DNA from: an uncultured Blautia sp.
Lineage (GTDB): Bacteria > Bacillota > Clostridia > Lachnospirales > Lachnospiraceae
DNA length: 30,726 bases
Assembly (NCBI GenBank): GCA_946538475.1
Contig: CAMNGN010000005.1
Location: 1-30,726, forward strand
Reading direction: 5' to 3'
Of this stretch, positions 1 to 7,783 are shown piece after piece. The position numbers and the translations under genes are program-made. The notes under the pieces are model-generated. The model was not told the origin of the DNA. It did no database searches and saw only the letters and a list, made by a program, of their open reading frames with translations. Within the stretch, counting starts at the first letter, position 1, and each line of letters begins with the position of its first letter.

Positions 1-8
1 TCAAACAT
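1..8 (-). CDS. secY: SecY translocase subunit, first codons only (partial)
   Basis: Only the first eight bases lie in the window: ATG TTT GA. The ATG overlaps the rplO stop codon as TGATG, and a GAGGTG-like ribosome binding site precedes it. In the spc operon of most bacteria secY, the core of the Sec protein-conducting channel, follows rplO. The identity therefore rests on gene order and the overlapping start, not on protein sequence. Confidence 0.5.
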
Positions 9-448
9 CAGATCACCTCTACTGTACCACCTGCAGCCTCAATTTTTGCTTTTGCACCTTCGCTGAACGCATTAACTTTAACGGTGAGCTTCTTTGTAAG
101 ATCGCCGTTGCCGAGGATCTTGACTCCGTCGGCTGCCTTAGAGATAGCTCCGGAGGAAAGCAGTGTCTCTACTGTTACTTCCGTGCCGTCTTCAAAGCGG
201 TTGAGAACATCAACATTGATCGCGATGATCTCTTTGGTGTTCCTGTTTTTAAATCCTCTCTTCGGCAGACGCCTGTACAATGGCATCTGACCACCCTCGA
301 ATCCCGGTTTCTTGTGACCGGAACGAGCTAACTGTCCTTTGTGTCCTTTACCGGCTGTCTTGCCGTTTCCGGAGCCATGTCCGCGGCCTCTTCTGAAGTT
401 ATCGCTGTGCTTAGAACCTTCTGCCGGTCTTAAGTTTGATAATTCCAC
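8..448 (-). CDS. rplO: 50S ribosomal protein L15
   Basis: L15 is a late-assembling large-subunit protein that binds 23S rRNA. The product has the family pattern: a short N-terminal motif (ELSNLRPAEGS), a long Gly/Lys/Arg-rich extension with GRGHGSGNGKTAGKGHKG and a GFEGGQMPLYRRLPKRGF segment, then a compact C-terminal domain ending TVEVI. I place the start at the GTG at 448, giving 146 residues, because AAGGAGG lies 8 bases upstream; an in-frame GTG at 457 is immediately next to that site and too close. The stop overlaps the next ATG (secY). It follows rpmD in the spc operon. Confidence 0.96.
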   Translation of the reverse strand: MELSNLRPAEGSKHSDNFRRGRGHGSGNGKTAGKGHKGQLARSGHKKPGFEGGQMPLYRRLPKRGFKNRNTKEIIAINVDVLNRFEDGTEVTVETLLSSGAISKAADGVKILGNGDLTKKLTVKVNAFSEGAKAKIEAAGGTVEVI

Positions 449-477
449 GATTGGCACCTCCTTCTATAATGAATGTG

Positions 478-660
478 TTAGACTTCTTCGACCTTTACCA
501 TGTACTGTACCTGCTGAATCATACCTCTGGTAGCCTTGTTGTCAGGCATCTCCACGGTCTTGTGCATTTTGGTAAGTCCCATAGCGGTGATCGTCTTTTT
601 ATGCTTCGGTACTGCGCCAATCGGAGATTTTACTAATGTAACTTTTAATTTGTCTGCCAT
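478..660 (-). CDS. rpmD: 50S ribosomal protein L30
   Basis: This 60-residue protein has the normal size for bacterial L30, a small large-subunit protein. The family signature is clear: KVTLVKSPIGAVPKHKKT near the N-terminus, then MGLTKMHKTVEMPD and a C-terminal RGMIQQVQYMVKVEE helix. GAGGAG lies just upstream of the ATG. It sits between rpsE (14-base gap) and rplO, as expected in the spc operon. Nothing is odd about it. Confidence 0.96.
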   Translation of the reverse strand: MADKLKVTLVKSPIGAVPKHKKTITAMGLTKMHKTVEMPDNKATRGMIQQVQYMVKVEEV

Positions 661-674
661 TTTGCCTCTCCTCC

Positions 675-1184
675 TTAAGCCTGAATCTCATCAACAGACT
701 TGCCGCGCTTCTTCGCAACTTCTTCCGGAGTCTTCAGCTGGCTGAGGCCATCGATGGTAGCCAGAACGACGTTCTGTTTGTTGCGTGAACCCATGCATTT
801 TGCACGGATGTTCTTGATGCCGGCAAGTTCCACGACTGCACGGGCAGGGCCGCCCGCGATAACGCCGGTACCTTCCGGAGCTCTCTTCAGAAGCATCTCT
901 GCGCTTCCGTATTTACCGATGAAGTCATGTGTGATGGAGCCGTTCGCGTCTCTTGCTACGGTAACGAGCTTCTTCATGGCATCTTCTTTTCCCTTGCGGA
1001 TAGCTTCGGGAATTTCTGTTGCCTTTCCAAGGCCGGCGCCGACATGACCATTGCCGTCACCTACAACTACGAGTGCTGTAAAACGGAAATTACGACCGCC
1101 CTTAACAACCTTCGTAACACGCTTGATGGCGACAACTTTATCTTCTAATTCCAGCTGGCTGGCATCGATCAGATTACGTTTCAT
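675..1184 (-). CDS. rpsE: 30S ribosomal protein S5
   Basis: S5 helps shape the decoding site and the mRNA entry channel of the small subunit. The N-terminal double-stranded-RNA-binding-like domain is recognisable (VVAIKRVTKVVKGGRNFRF, then VGDGNGHVGAGLGKA), followed by the C-terminal domain with GTGVIAGGPARAVVELAGI and the GSRNKQNVV segment. I place the start at the ATG at 1184 (169 residues), since GGGAGG lies about 10 bases upstream. The in-frame ATG at 1193 nearly touches that site. It lies between rplR and rpmD in standard spc order. Confidence 0.95.
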   Translation of the reverse strand: MKRNLIDASQLELEDKVVAIKRVTKVVKGGRNFRFTALVVVGDGNGHVGAGLGKATEIPEAIRKGKEDAMKKLVTVARDANGSITHDFIGKYGSAEMLLKRAPEGTGVIAGGPARAVVELAGIKNIRAKCMGSRNKQNVVLATIDGLSQLKTPEEVAKKRGKSVDEIQA

Positions 1185-1204
1185 GCGTTCCATTCCTCCC
1201 TCTC

Positions 1205-1573
1205 TTAGAATTTAAGTCCAGCTTCTCTTGCTGCGTCAGCGAGTGCTTTGACTTTACCGTGATAGATATAGCCGCCTCTGTCATAAACCACCTCGGTGAT
1301 TCCTGCATCGAGCGCTTTCTTAGCGATCACGGTTCCAAGATGAGCCGCTGCAGCCACATTGTCTGTGTATTCAAGTTCTGCTTTGACATCCTTCTGAAGA
1401 GTAGAAGCAGATACTAAAGTCTTACCAACGGTGTCATCGATGATCTGTGCATACATATGCTTGTTTGAACGGAATACGGCAAGACGGGGAGTCGTTGCAG
1501 TGCCGTTCAGATGATGACGAATTCTTCTATGTTTTTTCTGACGAATTTCCGCCCTGGATGCTTTGCTTATCAT
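1205..1573 (-). CDS. rplR: 50S ribosomal protein L18
   Basis: L18 binds 5S rRNA and helps dock it on the large subunit. The 122-residue product matches the family: a basic N-terminal segment (RAEIRQKKHRRIRHHLNGT), PRLAVFRSNKHMYAQIIDD, AHLGTVIAKKALDAGITEVVYDRGGYIYHGKVKALADAAREAGL at the end. AGGAG lies before the ATG. The gap from rplF is 17 bases, in normal spc order. Confidence 0.97.
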   Translation of the reverse strand: MISKASRAEIRQKKHRRIRHHLNGTATTPRLAVFRSNKHMYAQIIDDTVGKTLVSASTLQKDVKAELEYTDNVAAAAHLGTVIAKKALDAGITEVVYDRGGYIYHGKVKALADAAREAGLKF

Positions 1574-1590
1574 TTTCTCACTCTCCTTAA

Positions 1591-2130
1591 TTATTTCTTA
1601 CCGGTCTTGCCGACTTTGCGTCTGATCACTTCATCAGCATACTTGATACCTTTGCCCTTGTACGGCTCAGGTCTTCTCTTGTCTCTGATCTCAGCTGCAT
1701 ACTGGCCGACTTTTTCCTTGCTGATACCGGAAACAGTGATCTTGTTACCGTCAACAGCAGATTCGATTCCTTCCGGGTCGATCATCTCAACCGGATGTGA
1801 ATAACCAAGGTTAAGCGTAAGCTTATTGCCCTGCTTAGCTGCTCTGTATCCAACACCGTTAACCTCAAGCACTTTCTTGTAACCTTCGCTTACGCCGATC
1901 ACCATGTTGTGGATCAGGCTGCGGGTAAGTCCGTGCAGAGCTTTCATTCTTTTTACATCGTTCGGTCTTGTGACTACCACATGGCCGTCTTCGACTTTGA
2001 TTTCCATTTCAATGGGAAGTGCTCTCTCGAGGGTTCCCTTCGGTCCTTTAACAGTTACTACATTTCCTTCAGCGATCTTTACTTCTACGCCTGCCGGAAT
2101 TGCGACCGGAAGTCTTCCGATTCGTGACAT
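1591..2130 (-). CDS. rplF: 50S ribosomal protein L6
   Basis: L6 lies near the GTPase-associated region of the large subunit. The 179-residue product begins MSRIGRLPVAIPAGVEV and shows the duplicated L6 fold, with VTVKGPKGTLERALP in the first half and the diagnostic RRPEPYKGKGIKYADEVIRRK near the C-terminus. AGGAGGA precedes the ATG. An 89-base gap separates it from rpsH; that gap holds a small hairpin described separately. Confidence 0.97.
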   Translation of the reverse strand: MSRIGRLPVAIPAGVEVKIAEGNVVTVKGPKGTLERALPIEMEIKVEDGHVVVTRPNDVKRMKALHGLTRSLIHNMVIGVSEGYKKVLEVNGVGYRAAKQGNKLTLNLGYSHPVEMIDPEGIESAVDGNKITVSGISKEKVGQYAAEIRDKRRPEPYKGKGIKYADEVIRRKVGKTGKK

Positions 2131-2199
2131 AAGATTTGTCCTCCTAATACTTAGATTATCGGAGAAAGCTGTTTGCCTTCTCTGTTTTCAGTGATCGTA

Positions 2200-2213
2200 C
2201 GGCACTGCTGCCG
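2200..2213 (-). repeat. Short hairpin between rpsH and rplF
   Basis: In the 89-base rpsH-rplF gap, CGGCA (2200-2204) and TGCCG (2209-2213) form a five-pair stem with a four-base loop. There is no U-tract, so it is not a terminator. Function unknown. Confidence 0.3.
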
Positions 2214-2219
2214 ACATAT

Positions 2220-2621
2220 TTACCATACAAAAGCGAGAACTTCACCGCCGACCTGAAGCTTTCTGGCTTCTTTGTCTGTGATGACACCTTTGTTGGTGGA
2301 GATGATAGCGATGCCGAGACCGCCCAGGACTCTCGGAAGCTCATCCTTGCCTGCGTAGATACGAAGGCCGGGTTTGGAGATTCTCTTAAGACCGGTGATG
2401 ATCTTTTCGTTCTTGTCCTCACCATATTTAAGGGTGATGCGCATGGTGCGTACAACGCCCTCTTCGATCAGTTCGTATTTCTCGATATATCCCTCGTCAA
2501 GAAGAATGTTCGCAATAGCGATCTTCATCTTGGAAGCGGGTACATCTACAGTGTCATGTTTTGCTGTATTGGCATTGCGGATTCTTGTAAGCATATCCGC
2601 AATCGGGTCGCTCATTGTCAT
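2220..2621 (-). CDS. rpsH: 30S ribosomal protein S8
   Basis: S8 binds the central domain of 16S rRNA and in Escherichia coli also represses the spc operon. The 133-residue product starts MTMSDPIADMLTRIRNAN and carries the C-terminal RNA-binding signature: PGLRIYAGKDELPRVLGGLGIAIISTNKGVITDKEAR followed by GGEVLAFVW. AGGAGG lies 8 bases before the ATG. Hairpins lie in the gaps on both sides of this gene. Whether they are S8 binding sites cannot be told from sequence alone. Confidence 0.97.
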   Translation of the reverse strand: MTMSDPIADMLTRIRNANTAKHDTVDVPASKMKIAIANILLDEGYIEKYELIEEGVVRTMRITLKYGEDKNEKIITGLKRISKPGLRIYAGKDELPRVLGGLGIAIISTNKGVITDKEARKLQVGGEVLAFVW

Positions 2622-2662
2622 GCTAGTTTCCTCCTAAATCAGACTTGACATGTAAATACTGC

Positions 2663-2680
2663 CCGCAGGATAACCTGCGG
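2663..2680 (-). repeat. GC-rich hairpin between rpsN and rpsH
   Basis: CCGCAGG (2663-2669) and CCTGCGG (2674-2680) are perfect inverted repeats around a four-base loop, in the 73-base gap between rpsN and rpsH. No U-tract follows on the transcribed strand. It may be an mRNA processing, stability or regulatory structure. Confidence 0.5.
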
Positions 2681-2694
2681 TGTATGTTCTGTAA

Positions 2695-2880
2695 TTACCA
2701 GCTGGCTTTCTTGACTCCCGGGATCTGGCCCTTGTATGCCAGTTCGCGGAAGCAGATTCTGCAGATTCCGTATTTTCTGAGATATGCATGCGGACGGCCG
2801 CAGATCCTGCAGCGGTTGTATTCTCTTGTAGAGAATTTAGCCTGGCGCTGCTGTTTGATTTTCATTGCTGTTTTAGCCAT
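2695..2880 (-). CDS. rpsN: 30S ribosomal protein S14, zinc-binding type
   Basis: This 61-residue protein is the short, zinc-containing form of S14, a head-domain protein of the small subunit. It starts MAKTAMKIKQQRQAKFSTREYNRC. The zinc ligands are two CxxC pairs, C24/C27 (CRICGRP) and C40/C43 (CRICFRELA), and it ends KASW like its homologues. The zinc form is usual in Clostridia and bacilli; the C-minus paralogue is not in this window. It follows rplE by 15 bases. Confidence 0.97.
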   Translation of the reverse strand: MAKTAMKIKQQRQAKFSTREYNRCRICGRPHAYLRKYGICRICFRELAYKGQIPGVKKASW

Positions 2881-2895
2881 GAATCCTTCCTCCTA

Positions 2896-3444
2896 TTACG
2901 CATTCTTTGCAAACGGCATGTTGAAGAGTCTGAGAAGTTCGCGAGCTTCCTCATCGGTCTTTGCAGAGGTAACAAATACGATATCCATACCTCTTACCTT
3001 GTCGATCTTATCGTACTCGACTTCCGGGAAGATCAGCTGCTCTCTGATGCCAAGTGCATAGTTTCCTCTGCCGTCGAATCCGTTGGGATTGACGCCGCGG
3101 AAGTCACGTACACGCGGAAGAGCAAGGTTGATCAGACGATCTGCAAACTCATACATTTTGTCGCCGCGGAGGGTAGTTTTGCATCCGATAGCCATGCCTT
3201 CTCTGATCTTGAAGTTAGCGACGGATTTTCTTGCCTTGGTGGCAACTGCCTTCTGGCCTGTAATGAGCTCCATGTCAGCGATGGCGGAATCGAGAAGCTT
3301 AGCGTTCTCTTTTGCTTCGCCTACGCCCATGTTTACCACGATTTTTTCAAGCTTGGGGATTTCCATAATGTTCTTGTAGCCGAACTTTTTGGTCATGGCA
3401 TCCATGATTTCATTTTTGTAAATTTCTTTTAATCTGCTGCTCAC
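2896..3444 (-). CDS. rplE: 50S ribosomal protein L5
   Basis: L5 binds 5S rRNA and contacts the P-site tRNA and the small-subunit head. The 182-residue product contains the family motifs VVNMGVGEAKENAKLL, ITGQKAVATKARKSVANFKIREGMAIGCKTTLRG, and DFRGVNPNGFDGRGNYALGIREQLIFPE. The C-terminus reads DEEARELLRLFNMPF. The start codon is GTG with GAGGGGG upstream. It sits between rplX and rpsN in standard order. Confidence 0.97.
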   Translation of the reverse strand: MSSRLKEIYKNEIMDAMTKKFGYKNIMEIPKLEKIVVNMGVGEAKENAKLLDSAIADMELITGQKAVATKARKSVANFKIREGMAIGCKTTLRGDKMYEFADRLINLALPRVRDFRGVNPNGFDGRGNYALGIREQLIFPEVEYDKIDKVRGMDIVFVTSAKTDEEARELLRLFNMPFAKNA

Positions 3445-3460
3445 CTGTTATGTCCCCCTC

Positions 3461-3808
3461 TCACTTTCTGACCTTTTTGGAGGAGACAGCATCGATCACC
3501 TTGGTCTCGCCATTGCCGACCTTAGCGACACGATATTTTTTGCCATCCTCAATCTTGTAGCCAACGCGAACCGGTTTGTTCTCAAACAGAAGCATAACGT
3601 TCGATACGGAGATCGGAGCTTCTTTGTTGATGATGCCGCCGTTCTGGTTTGCAGCGGACGGTTTGGTGTGCTTGGTTACCATGTTGATATTCTCAACAAT
3701 GACAGTGTTGTCCTTCACGTTGACAGAAAGGACTTTACCGTCTTTACCTTTATCTTTACCGGCGATAACCTGGACGGTATCACCTTTCTTAATTTTCATA
3801 GCTGACAT
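3461..3808 (-). CDS. rplX: 50S ribosomal protein L24
   Basis: L24 starts assembly of the large subunit at the 5' end of 23S rRNA. The 115-residue protein has the KOW motif at its N-terminus (KIKKGDTVQVIAGKDKGKDGKVLSV), then MVTKHTKPSAANQNGGIINKEAPISVSNVML. The ATG at 3808 is favoured because GGAGG lies 7 bases upstream; an internal ATG three codons on is possible. It follows rplN by 12 bases. Confidence 0.96.
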   Translation of the reverse strand: MSAMKIKKGDTVQVIAGKDKGKDGKVLSVNVKDNTVIVENINMVTKHTKPSAANQNGGIINKEAPISVSNVMLLFENKPVRVGYKIEDGKKYRVAKVGNGETKVIDAVSSKKVRK

Positions 3809-3820
3809 CGGGCACCTCCA

Positions 3821-4189
3821 TTATAATACTTCCGGAGCCAGGGATACGATCTTCATGAATTTCTTCTCACGAAGCTCTCTGGCAACCGGCCCAAAGATAC
3901 GGGTTCCTCTCGGGGTCAGATCGTCCTTGATGATAACTGCTGCGTTCTCATCGAAACGGATGTAAGAACCGTCTTTACGGTGAGCGCCCTTAACGGTGCG
4001 GACTACGACTGCTTTCACAACATCGCCCTTTTTAACAACGCCGCCTGGTGTTGCATCTTTGACAGTGGCAATGATGGTGTCTCCGATATTTGCATATCTT
4101 CTCGTTGAGCCGCCCATAACACGAATACAAAGGATCTCTTTTGCACCGGTGTTATCTGCAACCTTCAGTCTGGTTTCCTGCTGAATCAT
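3821..4189 (-). CDS. rplN: 50S ribosomal protein L14
   Basis: L14 forms an intersubunit bridge and is the docking site of the silencing factor RsfS. The 122-residue sequence is close to the family consensus: MIQQETRLKVADNTGAKEILCIRVMGG, then GDIVKAVVVRT-type and GSYIRFDENAAVIIKDD segments, PRGTRIFGPVARELREKKFMKIVSLAPEVL. AAGGAGG precedes the ATG. It lies between rpsQ and rplX. Confidence 0.98.
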   Translation of the reverse strand: MIQQETRLKVADNTGAKEILCIRVMGGSTRRYANIGDTIIATVKDATPGGVVKKGDVVKAVVVRTVKGAHRKDGSYIRFDENAAVIIKDDLTPRGTRIFGPVARELREKKFMKIVSLAPEVL

Positions 4190-4202
4190 GCCGATATCCT
4201 CC

Positions 4203-4457
4203 TTATTTCACTTTCTCGACGATCTCGACCAGTCTCCATCTTTTATCCTTGGACAGCGGTCTGGTCTCCATAACCTTAACGGTATCGCCGATGCTGCACT
4301 CATTGTTTGCGTCATGAGCCTTGAGTTTATAGGTTCTCTTCACGATCTTTTTGTAAAGAGGATGTTTTACATGGTCTTCGATCGCAACCACGATGGTTTT
4401 GTCCATCTTGTTGCTGACAACCTTACCCACACGGGTCTTTCTCAGATTTCTTTCCAC
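4203..4457 (-). CDS. rpsQ: 30S ribosomal protein S17
   Basis: S17 is a primary 16S rRNA binder of the small-subunit body. The 84-residue product shows RKTRVGKVVSNKMDKTIVVAIEDHVKHPLYKKIVKRT and GDTVKVMETRPLSKDKRWRLVEIVEK, both hallmarks of the family's OB fold. The start is GTG, with AGGAGG upstream. It sits 15 bases after rpmC and 13 before rplN, in standard S10-spc order. Confidence 0.97.
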   Translation of the reverse strand: MERNLRKTRVGKVVSNKMDKTIVVAIEDHVKHPLYKKIVKRTYKLKAHDANNECSIGDTVKVMETRPLSKDKRWRLVEIVEKVK

Positions 4458-4472
4458 GATATATTCCTCCTG

Positions 4473-4685
4473 TTATCTGGAAGCGTTAGCCTGCTCAGTG
4501 ATTGCTGTCTGGATTCTTGCGATTCTTCTGCGGACATCCTTGATGCGGCTTGTGTTGTCCAGCTGGTTGGTTGCATTCTGGAATCTCAGATTGAAAAGTT
4601 CTTTCTTGGCTGCCACCAGTTCATCATTGAGCTCTGCAGCTGATTTTGTTCTTAAGTCTTTCATGAAATCTTCAAACTTCTTCAC
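4473..4685 (-). CDS. rpmC: 50S ribosomal protein L29
   Basis: L29 is a small, two-helix large-subunit protein near the nascent-chain exit. The 70-residue product has the typical LRTKSAAELNDELVAAKKELFNLRFQ stretch and RIKDVRRRIARIQTAITEQ. It begins with GTG, which overlaps the rplP stop codon by four bases (GTGA), so translation is probably coupled to rplP. The family motif supports the call fully. Confidence 0.96.
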   Translation of the reverse strand: MKKFEDFMKDLRTKSAAELNDELVAAKKELFNLRFQNATNQLDNTSRIKDVRRRIARIQTAITEQANASR

Positions 4686-5113
4686 TGTTCATCACCGCCT
4701 TCTAAGTCTGCACGAGAAACGATTTTACATTTGCAGGGTAACTTATGCATGGCGAGACGCAGAGCCTCACGTGCAATTTCCTCGGAAACGCCTGCGATCT
4801 CAAACATAACGCGTCCGGGTTTAACTACTGCAACCCAGTATTCCAGTGTTCCTTTTCCGGAACCCATACGAGTCTCAGCCGGCTTTGCAGTAACAGGTTT
4901 GTCCGGGAAAATCTTGATCCAGACTTTACCGCCACGTTTGATATAACGGGTCATAGCAACACGGGCAGCCTCGATCTGGTTGGATTTGATCCAGCAGGGC
5001 TCTGTAGCCACAAGACCAAACTCACCGTAGTTGATCTTATTCCCTCTGAGGGCTTTGCCCTTCATGGAGCCGCGGAACTGTTTACGACGTTTTACTCTTT
5101 TTGGCATTAACAT
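4682..5113 (-). CDS. rplP: 50S ribosomal protein L16
   Basis: L16 helps organise the A-site tRNA region of the large subunit. The 143-residue product starts MLMPKRVKRRKQFRGSMKG and carries the conserved GNKINYGEFGLVATEPCWI, IEAARVAMTRYIKRGGKVWIKIFPDKPVTAKPAETRMGSGKG and GRVMFEIAGVSEE segments. Its ATG overlaps the rpsC stop codon (TAATG), indicating translational coupling. A second ATG two codons in is an alternative start. Confidence 0.97.
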   Translation of the reverse strand: MLMPKRVKRRKQFRGSMKGKALRGNKINYGEFGLVATEPCWIKSNQIEAARVAMTRYIKRGGKVWIKIFPDKPVTAKPAETRMGSGKGTLEYWVAVVKPGRVMFEIAGVSEEIAREALRLAMHKLPCKCKIVSRADLEGGDEQ

Positions 5114-5769
5114 TATTTATCGCTCCCTTCCTTAGTTCCTTTTGTGGGAAGTACTTCACCGTTGTAGACCCATGCCTTTACGCCTACTTTACCGTATGTG
5201 GTGTCTGCTTCCGCAAAACCATAGTCGATATCTGCGCGGAGAGTCTGAAGCGGGATGGTGCCCTCGCTGTAGAACTCGGTGCGGGCCATATCTGCGCCGC
5301 CGAGACGTCCGGAAACCGCAGTTTTAACACCCTGTGCGCCGGAGGTCATAGTCCTCTTCATGGTGGACTTCATGGCACGGCGGAAGGAGATACGGTTTTC
5401 GAGCTGAAGAGCGATATTCTCTGCAACAAGCTGCGCATCCTTGTCCGGTCTCTTGATCTCTTTGATGTCGATGATGAGCTTCTTCTCGGTAAGCTTCTGG
5501 AGTTCGTCCTTCAGCTTCTTGATGTCCTCACCGCCGCGGCCGATAACCATACCCGGCTTTGCGGTATGAACAACAACTTTGATCCTGTCGGATGCTCTCT
5601 CGATCTCGATTTTGGAGATGCCGGAGGTGTACAGTTTTTTCTTAAGGAATGTTCTGATATTGTAATCTTCTACCAGATAGTCTGCGAATTCTTTCTCTGC
5701 ATACCATCTTGAATCCCAGTCTTTGATGATACCGACTCTAAGACCATGCGGGTTAACTTTCTGTCCCAT
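5113..5769 (-). CDS. rpsC: 30S ribosomal protein S3
   Basis: S3 lines the mRNA entry tunnel of the small subunit and takes part in mRNA unwinding. The 218-residue product starts MGQKVNPHGLRVGIIKDWDSRWYA and contains the type-2 KH domain with the VVHTAKPGMVIGRGGEDIKKL loop. The C-terminal domain has RRAMKSTMKRTMTSGAQGVKTAVSGRLGGADMARTE. AAGGAGG precedes the ATG. It follows rplV by 11 bases. Confidence 0.98.
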   Translation of the reverse strand: MGQKVNPHGLRVGIIKDWDSRWYAEKEFADYLVEDYNIRTFLKKKLYTSGISKIEIERASDRIKVVVHTAKPGMVIGRGGEDIKKLKDELQKLTEKKLIIDIKEIKRPDKDAQLVAENIALQLENRISFRRAMKSTMKRTMTSGAQGVKTAVSGRLGGADMARTEFYSEGTIPLQTLRADIDYGFAEADTTYGKVGVKAWVYNGEVLPTKGTKEGSDK

Positions 5770-5780
5770 GCTTTTCCTCC

Positions 5781-6170
5781 TTACTTCTCATCAAGCACGA
5801 TGGTAATGTGGCTTGTTCTCTTCTCGATACGATAAGCTCTTCCCTGTGCTCTGGGCTGAATCCTCTTCATCGTCGGTGCTTTGTTTGCGTAGCACTCAGC
5901 GATATACAGCTTGTCAGCGCTCATAGCGTTGTTGTTCTCAGCGTTGGCGATAGCGGATTCAAGCAGTTTTTTGATCACGCCGGATGCATATCTGGGATTA
6001 TAGGTAAGGATTCCAAGAGCGGTTTGCACATCTTTGCCGCGGATCACATCGAGCACGTAGCATGCTTTTGTGACGGAAATTCTGGCATAAGATAACTTTG
6101 CAGACGGTCTTGTCTCTCTATTATTCTCATTTCTGGCTCTCTTTATCTGGCTTCTGTGTCCTTTTGCCAT
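5781..6170 (-). CDS. rplV: 50S ribosomal protein L22
   Basis: L22 lines the nascent peptide exit tunnel; its beta-hairpin loop is a known site of macrolide resistance changes. The 129-residue product shows AKLSYARISVTKACYVLDVIRGKDVQTALGIL and the tunnel-loop and C-terminal segment KAPTMKRIQPRAQGRAYRIEKRTSHITIVL. The start has AAAGGAGG 9 bases upstream. An unusually long 108-base gap with hairpins separates it from rpsS. Confidence 0.97.
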   Translation of the reverse strand: MAKGHRSQIKRARNENNRETRPSAKLSYARISVTKACYVLDVIRGKDVQTALGILTYNPRYASGVIKKLLESAIANAENNNAMSADKLYIAECYANKAPTMKRIQPRAQGRAYRIEKRTSHITIVLDEK

Positions 6171-6209
6171 CTTAAAGTGCCTCCTTTCGTTCTATTCAAT
6201 ACCGGTTTA

Positions 6210-6270
6210 CTGCCGGATACACCGCATCCGGCAGCTTCTTGACTAATTCAGTGCTCTCTCACGCGGAGAG
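6210..6270 (-). repeat. Two hairpins in the rpsS-rplV gap
   Basis: The 108-base gap holds a perfect nine-pair inverted repeat, CTGCCGGAT (6210-6218) with ATCCGGCAG (6226-6234), loop of seven. A second smaller one is CTCTC (6256-6260) with GAGAG (6266-6270). On the transcribed strand no U-run follows the large stem, so it is not a standard terminator. It may be a processing, stability or attenuation element within the operon. Confidence 0.5.
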
Positions 6271-6278
6271 TGGATCTG

Positions 6279-6560
6279 TCAGCGAACGCCTGACTTCTTC
6301 TCGTCTTTTCCATGTCCTCTGTAAGTTCTTGTTGCGACAAACTCACCCAGTTTATGACCTACCATATCCTCAGTGATATATACCGGAACATGTTTTCTTC
6401 CGTCATGGACAGCGATCGTATGTCCGACGAAGGACGGGAAGATGGTAGAACGGCGAGACCAGGTCTTGATAACGCTTTTGTCATTTGCAGCGTTTAACGC
6501 ATCGACTTTTTTGAGAAGGCTCTCATCTGCAAAAGGTCCTTTTTTCAATGAACGAGACAT
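6279..6560 (-). CDS. rpsS: 30S ribosomal protein S19
   Basis: S19 sits on the head of the small subunit and makes a bridge to the large subunit. The 93-residue product matches the family nearly throughout: MSRSLKKGPFADESLLKKV, KTWSRRSTIFPSFVGHTIAVHDGRKHVPVYITEDMVGHKLGEF, and TRTYRGHGKDEK. It begins 15 bases after rplB. The downstream gap before rplV is unusually long for this operon. Confidence 0.98.
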   Translation of the reverse strand: MSRSLKKGPFADESLLKKVDALNAANDKSVIKTWSRRSTIFPSFVGHTIAVHDGRKHVPVYITEDMVGHKLGEFVATRTYRGHGKDEKKSGVR

Positions 6561-6575
6561 TCTGTATCCTCCTTA

Positions 6576-7421
6576 TTATTTCGATAAAGCTCTGCCGTCA
6601 CGTCTTCTGACGATCAGCTTGTTGGACTGTTTGTTCTTCTTTCTGGTCTTGAGACCGAGAGCAGGCTTGCCCCACGGTGTGCTCGGACCCGGGCGGCCGA
6701 TACCGGTCTTGCCCTCACCACCGCCGTGCGGATGGTCGTTCGGGTTCATGACAGAACCGCGGACTGTAGGTCTGATGCCCATGTTGCGTTTACGTCCGGC
6801 TTTACCGATGTTGATCAGATTGTGGTCGCCGTTGCCTACAACACCTACGGTTGCACGGCAGATGATCGGAACCATTCTCATCTCACCGGAGGGAAGACGA
6901 AGTGTAGCATATTTGCCTTCCTTCGCCATAAGCTGCGCGCCGTTACCTGCGGAACGGACCATCTGGCCGCCCTTGCCGGGATGCAGCTCAATATTATGGA
7001 TAACGGTACCAACCGGGATCTTCTCGAGCGGGAGGCAGTTGCCCAGACGAACTTCTGCTTCCGGTCCGTTCATGATCTTCTGGCCGACCTTGAGTCCTTC
7101 GGGAGCAAGGATGTAAGCCTTCGCACCGTCTACATAGCTGATCAGTGCGATATTGGCTGTTCTGTTCGGATCGTACTCGATGCTGAGAACTGTTGCCGGG
7201 ATACCGTCTTTATTACGTTTGAAATCGATAAGTCTGTATTTTCTTCTGTTTCCGCCGCCGCGATGACGAACAGTGATCTTACCCTGATTGTTGCGTCCTG
7301 CGTTTTTCTTCAGAGACACAGTGAGGGATTTTTCCGGTGTTGTCTTGGTGATCTCGGAAAAATCGGAGCCGGTCATGTGCCGTCTTGACGGTGTATATGG
7401 GTTATAGGTTTTAATTCCCAT
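6576..7421 (-). CDS. rplB: 50S ribosomal protein L2
   Basis: L2 is one of the most conserved large-subunit proteins and is needed for subunit association and for the peptidyl transferase centre. The 281-residue product has MGIKTYNPYTPSRRHMTGSDFSEIT, GRNNQGKITVRHRGGGNRRKYR, and the catalytic-region C-terminal signature VRGSVMNPNDHPHGGGEGK, which includes the conserved His. It ends LIVRRRDGRALSK. AAAGGAG precedes the ATG. It lies between rplW and rpsS. Confidence 0.98.
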   Translation of the reverse strand: MGIKTYNPYTPSRRHMTGSDFSEITKTTPEKSLTVSLKKNAGRNNQGKITVRHRGGGNRRKYRLIDFKRNKDGIPATVLSIEYDPNRTANIALISYVDGAKAYILAPEGLKVGQKIMNGPEAEVRLGNCLPLEKIPVGTVIHNIELHPGKGGQMVRSAGNGAQLMAKEGKYATLRLPSGEMRMVPIICRATVGVVGNGDHNLINIGKAGRKRNMGIRPTVRGSVMNPNDHPHGGGEGKTGIGRPGPSTPWGKPALGLKTRKKNKQSNKLIVRRRDGRALSK

Positions 7422-7483
7422 GATTGTGAACTCCTTTCGAATATAGTTATCATGTATATCCTACATATATGCGGGACAGCTGA

Positions 7484-7783
7484 TTAAAGTCCTTCGAAGA
7501 TCTCGATATCCTTGCTGTCCTCTGTGAGGGAGACGATCGCTTTCTTTCTCTGAGCGGTCTTTCCGAATGTCATGCCACGTCTTTTGGTCTTGCCGTCAAG
7601 ATTCATGGTGTTGACGCTTTTTACCTTTGTTCCCTCGAACATTTTCTCGACTGCCTCTTTGACCTGAGTCTTGTTGGCATCCGGATGTACCAGGAAGGTG
7701 TATTTCTTCTCGCCCATAGCGTTCATGGATTTTTCGGTGATGATCGGTCTAAGGATAACATCGTAGTATTTGATATCTGCCAT
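7484..7783 (-). CDS. rplW: 50S ribosomal protein L23
   Basis: L23 surrounds the peptide exit and docks trigger factor and the signal recognition particle. The product (99 residues from the ATG at 7783) reads MADIKYYDVILRPIITEKSM, then KYTFLVHPDANKTQVKEAVEKMFEGTKVKSVNTMN and the RRGMTFGKTAQRKKAIVSL segment. The ATG overlaps the rplD stop (TAATG) and has AGGAGG upstream, so this start is preferred over one eight codons further out. Confidence 0.97.
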   Translation of the reverse strand: MADIKYYDVILRPIITEKSMNAMGEKKYTFLVHPDANKTQVKEAVEKMFEGTKVKSVNTMNLDGKTKRRGMTFGKTAQRKKAIVSLTEDSKDIEIFEGL